Of a stretch of DNA of 64,000 bases, positions 18,134 to 24,697 are shown piece after piece; positions within the stretch are counted from its first letter, which is position 1, and each line of letters starts with the position of its first letter. The notes beneath the pieces are model-generated. The model was not told the DNA's origin. It saw only the letters and a program-made list of their open reading frames with translations, and searched no databases. The stretch comes from Paenibacillus sp. YYML68 (GTDB lineage Bacteria > Bacillota > Bacilli > Paenibacillales > NBRC-103111). A program made the translations under genes and the position numbers. The DNA is taken from contig NZ_BQYI01000001.1 in the NCBI RefSeq assembly GCF_027923405.1, positions 2,334,501-2,398,500 of the forward strand. The letters are read 5' to 3'.

Positions 18134-18178
18134 TTGACTCTATTTAATTTTCAAAGATTCACGACAACTATATTGACA

Positions 18179-18493
18179 AACACCGCCATGGAATTTGTGG
18201 TTGAGGTCACTTTCATTGCATTGCATGGATGTTCTCAGAGTTATCATAATATTCGAACTAATTGTTCGGCAGACATGAAAACATCCTATACAATGGGATG
18301 GCAGGTAGTATCTGTCCATAGTCTGCCGCTCCTTATGCATTCTTAATTTGATACGAACACGTTCAATGCATGATGGTACAAAACTCAATATGTTAATAGA
18401 ACGTCCTTGAGAAACGCATAAGAATTTTGCCATATGCTCATACTTTAAAAGTACAGATATCTCAAGGCATTTACCTACAAGGAGGAGTCCAAC
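18179..18493. other. Gap between the IS element and ytfJ
   Basis: 315 nt with no convincing gene. It contains the second copy of the 35-bp repeat and presumably the ytfJ promoter, which I could not place with confidence. A GAACACGTTC near-palindrome at 18355-18364 is the only other notable motif. Confidence 0.6.
18320..18354. repeat. 35-bp direct repeat, copy 2
   Basis: Identical to 15348-15382. Here the repeat stands alone, without the full terminator stem or the reading frame seen at copy 1, and lies 140 nt before intact ytfJ. Confidence 0.9.
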
Positions 18494-19042
18494 ATGACTG
18501 AACATCCAATCCAAGGCCTAATGAAAACCGCAATGGAAAATATTAAAGAAATGGTTGATGTCAATACAATTGTTGGTGATCCTGTTGAAACACCGGACGG
18601 CAGCGTCATCATGCCGATCAGTAAGGTGGGCTTCGGCTTCGCGGCAGGCGGTAGCGAGTTTATTATAGAGGAGCCGGCACAAGGTGCATCAGCAGCACGT
18701 ACAGACGCACACAATGCCTCTGTCGCGCTTCCGTTTGGCGGCGGTAGCGGCGGCGGTGTATCGATTACGCCAATCGCCTTCTTGGTCGTAGGTAAGCAAG
18801 GCGTGAAGATCGTGCCGCTTGACAACCAAACGCACCTGCTGGAGCGTCTGATCGACTCCGCTCCTCAAGTCGTAGACCGCATCCAGACGATGATGAAGGG
18901 CAAGCAGTCCGGCTCCGCATCCCAAGGCATGGGCGCTTCCGGTATGAACTCGACTACGGACAGCACTATGGGTGCAACGGCAGCACAGAACTCGCAGGCT
19001 AATCAGACGAGCCAGTCCGACAACAAAAACTTTATTGTATAA
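18494..19042 (+). CDS. ytfJ: GerW family sporulation protein (YtfJ)
   Basis: Spore protein required for normal germination in Bacillus; made in the developing spore. The 182-residue protein has the family core: IKEMVDVNTIVGDPVETPDGSVIMPISKVGFGFAAGGSEF (recognised by its ends NTIVGDPV and GFGFAAGG), then a Gly-rich GGGSGGGVSITPIAFLVV. The C-terminal 50 residues are Ser/Gln/Asn-rich and low complexity. AAGGAGGAG precedes the ATG. It is GC-rich, like the core, and stands isolated between two accessory blocks; its usual neighbour ytfI is at 8.9-9.55 kb and a relic of its own 5' region is at 15.2 kb. Confidence 0.92.
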   Translation: MTEHPIQGLMKTAMENIKEMVDVNTIVGDPVETPDGSVIMPISKVGFGFAAGGSEFIIEEPAQGASAARTDAHNASVALPFGGGSGGGVSITPIAFLVVGKQGVKIVPLDNQTHLLERLIDSAPQVVDRIQTMMKGKQSGSASQGMGASGMNSTTDSTMGATAAQNSQANQTSQSDNKNFIV

Positions 19043-19063
19043 GCTGATTCTTTTTAATTATTG

Positions 19064-19095
19064 GGCTGCCCACATTGTGGGTGGTCTTTTTTTTC
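19064..19095 (+). terminator. Intrinsic terminator of ytfJ
   Basis: GGCTGCCCA (19064-19072) pairs with TGGGTGGTC (19078-19086), with G-U pairs, and a long T-run follows. Confidence 0.8.
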
Positions 19096-19510
19096 TACTC
19101 CAGTGAGTCACTATGGCATACTCAATTGATTTGCGTTTTTAGTTACCTGTCCGTTCCACTATGAACGCTATTACCGCACTTGAGGGACTACTTCAGAAAA
19201 AAATCTACTCCTCCTCCTATTCCTTAAAATACTAGGGGGATTTCATGATGTACTGCCGACAGAACGAATTTTATTCTTAGATTCACATATTTATTTTATT
19301 ATCATTTCAACGTAACGTTTTTTAGGTTCAGAGCGGCAATGTTGGATCGTAAGTTAAGACACGAAGGTAGCCTCCTAATAAGCATTAATGGATAGCTGGT
19401 TAAATAATTGATAGCGGGATTCCTAGTATAATGGCTTCGAATTTCAGGAGCGCCCTCTAGTTGTCGTTACTTTACTCTTATTAAGTCTTGAATGCTTGTA
19501 TTTCTTCATA
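19096..19510. other. AT-rich gap upstream of the RiPP cluster
   Basis: I see no supported gene, RNA or repeat here. The composition is already AT-rich, like the cluster that follows, so the left edge of the acquired segment probably lies soon after the ytfJ terminator. Confidence 0.55.
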
Positions 19511-19530
19511 TGTAATCAGATGTAATCAGA
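19511..19530 (+). repeat. Tandem 10-bp repeat next to the cluster promoter
   Basis: TGTAATCAGATGTAATCAGA is two perfect head-to-tail copies, ending 13 nt before the presumed -35 box. One-turn-spaced direct repeats at this place are typical activator or repressor sites; the protein is unknown and is not encoded in the cluster. Confidence 0.7.
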
Positions 19531-19543
19531 CGGATAGGACAAA

Positions 19544-19572
19544 TTGACTATGGAAAATATTATAAATTTAAA
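19544..19572 (+). promoter_or_regulatory. Candidate promoter of the RiPP cluster
   Basis: TTGACT (19544-19549), a 17-bp spacer and TTTAAA (19567-19572) precede the precursor by about 70 nt. The -35 is good and the -10 weak, as expected for an activated promoter. Confidence 0.45.
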
Positions 19573-19639
19573 TAAAATAAAGAGAGTAACACAACTTGCA
19601 TTTATCTACTGAATAGGAAAAGAAAGGAGGTTGTGTAAT

Positions 19640-19792
19640 ATGGCATTTAAGATCCGTTCTGTCAACGAGAATAAAGAACTCTGGACTAATTTAGCTGATG
19701 AAGTCGAAGAATTGGAAAACAGAGATGAGATGTCTTGCTTGCAGATAACTTGCTGCTTCAACATCTGTTGTTTTCAGATAAACAACGCTTAA
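19640..19792 (+). CDS. Candidate RiPP precursor peptide, Cys-rich, 50 residues
   Basis: Small gene with a near-perfect ribosome site (AAAGGAGG, 19623-19630) 9 nt before the ATG. The N-terminal part, MAFKIRSVNENKELWTNLAD then EVEELENRDEM, is hydrophilic and acidic, like a leader. The C-terminal 19 residues SCLQITCCFNICCFQINNA are sharply different, with five cysteines at 33, 38, 39, 43 and 44 (C-X4-CC-X3-CC) among hydrophobic and Asn/Gln residues. It lies directly upstream of two radical SAM/SPASM genes, a protease and an ABC pair, the classic position of a modified-peptide substrate. The class (sactipeptide, ranthipeptide, other carbon-linked or epimerised) is not decided by sequence. I know of no named peptide with this core. 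Confidence 0.82.
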   Translation: MAFKIRSVNENKELWTNLADEVEELENRDEMSCLQITCCFNICCFQINNA

Positions 19793-19798
19793 TGAAAT

Positions 19799-19838
19799 AC
19801 GGTGTACTCTACAACTACTATAATGTAGGGTACACCGT
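19799..19838 (+). terminator. Hairpin between precursor and first maturase
   Basis: ACGGTGTAC (19799-19807) pairs perfectly with GTACACCGT (19830-19838), with CTAC/GTAG inside. No U-run follows. Such structures often allow partial read-through or stabilise the upstream transcript, giving more precursor than enzyme mRNA. Confidence 0.65.
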
Positions 19839-19877
19839 CGTATGGAACTTAACAGCATTAAGGAGGGATTAAAGGAC

Positions 19878-21275
19878 ATGATTCTAAATAAATTTCATTT
19901 GCGTTATCCGCTAGATGACAAAGAAACCCTCTTTATTAATACGTTGACCGGTGCTCTTGACTATTTCTCAAACGATGTTATTGAGTATATAGATCGACTA
20001 ACAACATATGGACCTGCTGCCACACAAACAAAAGAAGAGGAAGCTCTTGTACATCTTCTGAAGCAAAGAGGTTATATGTATGATAGTGTTCAAGAGGAGA
20101 ATAAGAGAATTCAGCAGGCTTTGACTTTTTCTACCCCACTACAACAAATGGAATACGTGATATGCCCCACTTATACTTGTAATTTCAGATGTCCTTATTG
20201 TTTCGAGGATCATAGTATTCATGAGAAAATTTCTCTTATGACAGATGAGCAATTAGATGCTGTGATGCTTGCGATAGATTATTTTCATAAAGAAAGTGGA
20301 CTACAGAAGGGATTTTTACAACTATTTGGTGGAGAACCCTTGCTGCCTTTTACCCGTGATATCGTGAAGAAGATATGCGATAAAGCCGTTACTATGGATT
20401 TTAGAATTACTTGTAATACAAATGGGTTTCATCTCGAGAGTTATGTCGATTTAATGTTCCACTACAGGGATCGCATAAACATAACAGTTACTGTTGACGG
20501 TCCTGAAGAAATTCATGATAAGCGCCGTATCTTAACGGGAGGGCAAGGGACGTTTTCTCGGATTGAAAAGGGCGTATTAGCTGCGCTAAAAAAAGGAATT
20601 GGAATAGTTCTAAGGGTAAATATTGACAAAACTAACATCAATTACGTTGGAGATTTGGTCAATCATTATCGAAAAAATGGTTTTATTGAGCACGAAGCCT
20701 TTTTACTCCATTTTGCGCCTATTACTGATCATACTTGTAAGGGCACAGGTGATACGATAATGGAAGGTTTTGAGATCATAAAACGGTTAAGAAAAGATAT
20801 TCCAGACCTCGAAGAACTAGAAAAAAACAATCGTTTGCGTATAGGTCCTGATATGTATCGCTTTTTACATACCGTAATGCGGTTGGACCCAGAACTTCGT
20901 AGCAGAGCAAGTGAATTTGTACCTCACATTGTTTTTTGTGAATCTGTGCAAGGGCGTAAAGTTGTTTTTGGCCCAGACAGCCATATGTATGCGTGTGCTG
21001 ATTTAATTGGCCGGCCTGAATATAAAATAGGTAATTATTTTCCGAATTTCGAGTTAACCCATTGGAAATGGAGTAAGTGGAAGGCGTTTAATTCTCTTAC
21101 AATACAGCAGTGCAGTAGCTGCCATTGTGCTCCGATTTGCGGTGGGGGTTGTGCAGCAGAGGCGCTGATTACATATGGGAACTTGGACAAGCCACATTGT
21201 ACTCATGCCGATCAACAAGTATACAATTACTTAGATAGTATTCGAGACGAGCTCTTATGCTCGGTGGGGGACTGA
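19878..21275 (+). CDS. Radical SAM/SPASM peptide maturase 1
   Basis: Cytoplasmic [4Fe-4S] enzyme expected to modify the Cys-rich precursor. From ATG 19878 (AAGGAGGG about 10 nt upstream; the earlier ATG 19842 lacks a site) it has 465 residues. Residues 1-85 form an N-terminal domain (FHLRYPLDDKETLFINTLTG … LLKQRGYMYD) that may recognise the leader. The radical SAM motif TCNFRCPYCF gives C101, C105, C108, and GGEP is at 151-154. The C-terminal SPASM region shows FCESVQGRK, YACADLIG and CSSCHCAPICGGGCAAEAL…HC, enough cysteines for two auxiliary clusters. It is a paralog of the next gene. AT-rich. The chemistry (thioether formation or epimerisation) is not deducible. Confidence 0.88.
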   Translation: MILNKFHLRYPLDDKETLFINTLTGALDYFSNDVIEYIDRLTTYGPAATQTKEEEALVHLLKQRGYMYDSVQEENKRIQQALTFSTPLQQMEYVICPTYTCNFRCPYCFEDHSIHEKISLMTDEQLDAVMLAIDYFHKESGLQKGFLQLFGGEPLLPFTRDIVKKICDKAVTMDFRITCNTNGFHLESYVDLMFHYRDRINITVTVDGPEEIHDKRRILTGGQGTFSRIEKGVLAALKKGIGIVLRVNIDKTNINYVGDLVNHYRKNGFIEHEAFLLHFAPITDHTCKGTGDTIMEGFEIIKRLRKDIPDLEELEKNNRLRIGPDMYRFLHTVMRLDPELRSRASEFVPHIVFCESVQGRKVVFGPDSHMYACADLIGRPEYKIGNYFPNFELTHWKWSKWKAFNSLTIQQCSSCHCAPICGGGCAAEALITYGNLDKPHCTHADQQVYNYLDSIRDELLCSVGD

Positions 21276-21279
21276 ATTT

Positions 21280-22731
21280 ATGATCCCAAGTACATATAAT
21301 TCATATTATAAACTATCAGACGGAAACTATGTTTTGGTTAATTCTCTAAGTGGAGCTGTGGACACGATTGGACCCGAAGTAAAGTCTTTCTTAGGCAGAT
21401 TAAAGCGAGGTGATATTCCTTCGGGTATACATGTTGAGGAGTTAATCCAATTTTTAACACATAGAGGGTACATCTTCAAAAGTCGTGAGGAAGAATGGAA
21501 AAAGCTTCTTCAGATAAAAGAACAAGTAAATAAAATCTCAGCGATGTCAAATACCGGATTTGTGTTTAATGTATGCACAACGTATATGTGCAATCTGAGA
21601 TGTCCCTATTGTTATCAAGGTCATGAGATTCATAAACAATCGCATGCCCTTAGCCATGAAGAAATTAATAAGCTCTTTGAAGCTGTTGATTCTATACTAA
21701 GCATGGAAAAAAGAAGGGGCAGGTTTGTAAACGCCAGTCATCAAATGATGTTATATGGAGGGGAGCCGCTACTCCCCACAACAAAAGCTGCTGTTTATGA
21801 AGTGGTAAGACGCGGTATTGAAGATTACGGTTTTCGTTTCCACGCCATTACTAATGGTACCTTTTTACATGAATACATCGATTTTTTCAAGCAATATCGT
21901 GATATGTGGGATTACTTTCAGATTACAATTGACGGCCCCAAGCATCTTCATGATCAGATGAGGATTAATGCGAATGGTCGTGGGACCTTTGATCGCATAG
22001 TACACAATATTGATCTTGCGATGGCTAATGGATTTAGAATAGGCTTAAGAACAAATGTAAATAAGGACAATGTTGATCAATTAGAAGAACTAGCATTATT
22101 TATTGAGGACAAGGGCTGGCCTGAACATCCATTATTTCTATGGCAGATATCCCCAGTTACTGATCATTACGGTGATAATTTGCCAAATCATCTGCCTGAA
22201 CACAAGTTACTTGCTGCACTCTATGGAAAATTCGGTAATGTGGATGTATTCTTGGATAAGTTTCACGCACAATTGGGCACCGATCTCAACATGAGAACCA
22301 GTCGAATACGCCAAGCACTTCAATCAAAGGGATGGTCATCCAATCCATGCGATAGCTGTAACTCAACACCTAATACGTTGCCTATCTTCAAAGAATGCAG
22401 CGCAAGAGATCATCGATACTATGCCTTTGGTGCTGAAGGGTTAATATACGCCTGTCCTGAATCTGTTGGTCGTAAAGAACTCGCAGTCGGAACGTTCATA
22501 CCTTCTTATAATATAGACAAAAAGAAGCATGATATGTGGAATCAAGATATAACTGACTCGGAGCAATGCAGTTCCTGTAGTATTGCTTTGTTCTGTGGCG
22601 GTGGGTGTGGCTATACCAATTTAATGAGAAATGGCGATATAAATAAACCATATTGTAATTTCACTCACCCAACAATCTCGACATACATTAAACAAAATGA
22701 GGAGTCGTTTACTGGTGTCTTGAATAATTAA
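21280..22731 (+). CDS. Radical SAM/SPASM peptide maturase 2
   Basis: Second radical SAM enzyme, 483 residues, beginning 4 nt after maturase 1, so co-translated. The N-terminal domain (YYKLSDGNYVLVNSLSGAVD … LTHRGYIFKSREEE) is recognisably like that of maturase 1. The SAM-cluster motif MCNLRCPYCY gives C104, C108, C111; YGGEP is at 159-163. The SPASM part has CDSCNSTPN, FKECSARDH, YACPESVGRKE and CSSCSIALFCGGGCGYTN…YC. The two enzymes have diverged clearly, so each may act on different residues of the same core, or they may work as a pair. GTGGGGG precedes the ATG. Confidence 0.88.
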   Translation: MIPSTYNSYYKLSDGNYVLVNSLSGAVDTIGPEVKSFLGRLKRGDIPSGIHVEELIQFLTHRGYIFKSREEEWKKLLQIKEQVNKISAMSNTGFVFNVCTTYMCNLRCPYCYQGHEIHKQSHALSHEEINKLFEAVDSILSMEKRRGRFVNASHQMMLYGGEPLLPTTKAAVYEVVRRGIEDYGFRFHAITNGTFLHEYIDFFKQYRDMWDYFQITIDGPKHLHDQMRINANGRGTFDRIVHNIDLAMANGFRIGLRTNVNKDNVDQLEELALFIEDKGWPEHPLFLWQISPVTDHYGDNLPNHLPEHKLLAALYGKFGNVDVFLDKFHAQLGTDLNMRTSRIRQALQSKGWSSNPCDSCNSTPNTLPIFKECSARDHRYYAFGAEGLIYACPESVGRKELAVGTFIPSYNIDKKKHDMWNQDITDSEQCSSCSIALFCGGGCGYTNLMRNGDINKPYCNFTHPTISTYIKQNEESFTGVLNN

Positions 22732-22776
22732 TGGATATAATGGGCAGGTTTAGCTGTAGTAAAGGGGGATTAATTG

Positions 22777-24029
22777 ATGTCAAAAATTCAATCCGAATAC
22801 CCGCTAATACTGCCCTATTCGGTATACCCGATGGATACGTCCGGAAGTCGATTGTATTACTTGATCTTATTTGATTCCGGAGCTCAACTGAAAGTTTCAG
22901 ATAAAATATTGAAAATCTTAACTTATTTAGATGGTACACATAGTTATAGTGAAATATGTAAGTCTCTTAGAACAGAACATGGAATATCAATTTGTGAAGA
23001 GGAACTTCGCTTTTTAATAGAAACTCGCTTATCAACGGCTGGAGCTTTTTATTCTGGTGCAAAAGATGAACCACGGAGCTCCAATTATCACTCCGCAATC
23101 ATGTTTCGCACTACTTTTATTCAAGGGATTCATTTTAAGGCGTTAACAGTCCCTTTTCAATTCCTATTTTCAGTGCATTATGCTCTTGCAATGATCTTGA
23201 TAGCTTTACTTTCGGTTCTGTACCATCTTACAAATTACAGGGCTGCCGATTATATGGATCCCCTTAGTACAATGACAGGGATGAGCTTTGCTGTAATACT
23301 AGCTTTACTGTCTATAGTTTTTCATGAATTTGGTCATATTACAGCTGCATTTCGCTTTGGAATTGTCCCCCGAGATATTGGTGTTGGATTGTATCTCCTT
23401 ATGCCTTCCTTATTTGTAGATTTGCGTGAGGCATGGCGACTTCCTAGGAAGCAACGCGTTATTATCGACTTAGCAGGGGTTTACTTCCAACTAATACTCT
23501 TTATACTTTTTGAAATCATGTACTGGATAAGTAACGAGAACGTTTTTTTACTTGCAAACCAATTTATTTTAGTGAGCGTTTGTGTGAATTTGAATCCTAT
23601 TCTTCGTTATGATGGGTTTTGGGCTGTAACTGATGCGCTAGGAATTGTAAATTTTCACTCCAAAGCATTCGAGGTTATAAAAAGTCATTGGTTTTATTTT
23701 ATTTTACGTAAGAGGAGTTATAGGGATAGGTTGGATCGTCCTTTTAGAGATATGCAGGTAAATAGACGTAAAGTACTTATTAAATTTTCCTTTGTTTACT
23801 GGATAACTGTGATTACAGCCACGACCTACATCATTCACACTATGATAAGTGCGCTATTCAGTGGACCGTTCCTGGACTGGGAGTCAAAAAAAGGATTAAT
23901 TGTAGTTCTTGGGATTGCGCTTGTTAATGCAGTCTTTCGGTACGTAGTTAAGAGACAATCACAGCGAAGGAGTGAAAAACGTGCTTCAAAGGGAAGTGAT
24001 GAAAGTCACACAGTTGACCAAAACATATG
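22777..24029 (+). CDS. Membrane M50 metalloprotease with PqqD-like N-terminal domain (YydH-like)
   Basis: Predicted intramembrane site-2-type zinc protease, the likely leader peptidase or maturation factor of the cluster. The first 95 residues resemble a PqqD-type peptide-recognition domain (LKVSDKILKILTYLDGTHSY, EEELRFLIETRL). Several membrane helices follow; HEFGH at 183-187 holds the zinc histidines and catalytic Glu, and NPILRYDG at 273-280 is the second M50 motif. About 417 residues. ATG 22777 follows AAAGGGGGA; the adjacent TTG is not needed. The C-terminal tail is basic. This architecture matches YydH-like proteins of the yyd epipeptide operon. It overlaps the ATPase gene. Confidence 0.85.
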
Positions 24030-24697
24030 AAACGGAATCCGGTAAAGTTCATATTCTAAAAGGGATAAGCTGCTCCTTTCGCCGGGGGGAGCTTGTTAGC
24101 ATTATGGGGCCTAGCGGTAGCGGCAAATCCACCTTGCTCGGGATATTGGGGACATTGGATGTACCCACATCAGGGAGAGTAATTATAGATGGAAGAGATA
24201 TTACGGATCTAAGCGAGCATCAGCTTGTTGAATGTAGAGCTAAAAAAGTTGGATTCGTGTTCCAAGCTTATAACTTGATTTCCACGATGACTGCGCTAGA
24301 AAATGTGATGCTGCCTATGCGCTTCGGGGAACAGAGCGTCGGTCGGAAGAGTATGGAGCAGAGGGCCAGGGAATTGCTAGAGATTGTAGGAATAGGGAAT
24401 AAGACGAGCAATCTTCCTACCCAATTGTCCGGCGGCCAACAGCAGCGTGTAGCCATAGCCAGAGCACTAGCCAATCGTCCTCCCATTGTCGTTATGGATG
24501 AACCGACCGGTAACCTTGATTCTCAGACCGGCCGCAGAATTATTGACCTTATTCTTGAATTACGCGAGAAGTATGAAATGACTTTCGTACTAGCCACACA
24601 TGATCCGTTAATAAGCAAGCTCTCAGATCGGACCATTCATATTCTGGACGGACAAGTATCAAGAGAAGAACCAAGGGAAGAGGTCGTGATGTCATGA
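23981..24697 (+). CDS. ABC transporter ATP-binding protein of the RiPP cluster
   Basis: MacB/LolD-type ATPase. Walker [11 protein letters not shown]-loop VFQAYNLI, signature LSGGQQQR, Walker [12 protein letters not shown] and the switch His in ATHDP are all intact, and the length (about 238) is normal. GTG 23981 is preferred because GAAGGAG (23965-23971) lies 9 nt upstream; ATG 23999 is an alternative. It overlaps the protease gene by about 50 nt and its TGA overlaps the permease ATG (ATGA), so the three genes are coupled. Role: peptide export or producer self-protection, inferred from context. Confidence 0.9.
   Translation: MLQREVMKVTQLTKTYETESGKVHILKGISCSFRRGELVSIMGPSGSGKSTLLGILGTLDVPTSGRVIIDGRDITDLSEHQLVECRAKKVGFVFQAYNLISTMTALENVMLPMRFGEQSVGRKSMEQRARELLEIVGIGNKTSNLPTQLSGGQQQRVAIARALANRPPIVVMDEPTGNLDSQTGRRIIDLILELREKYEMTFVLATHDPLISKLSDRTIHILDGQVSREEPREEVVMS

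Larger units (their letters stand above)
16502..18178 (+). mobile_element. IS3-family insertion sequence
   Basis: Terminal inverted repeats TGTCACAATAGTTGTCGT (16502-16519) and, inverted, TGTCAATATAGTTGTCGT (18161-18178) match at 16 of 18 positions and enclose orfA and orfB. The 1.68-kb size and the TG…CA ends fit IS3. I see no convincing target-site duplication; the three bases flanking the ends differ (CTG against AAC), which hints at rearrangement after insertion. Confidence 0.85.

Noticed and set aside
19200-19290. Possible second small peptide gene upstream of the precursor
   Set aside because: The ATG ATG near 19245 opens only 11 codons and no leader/core contrast is seen.
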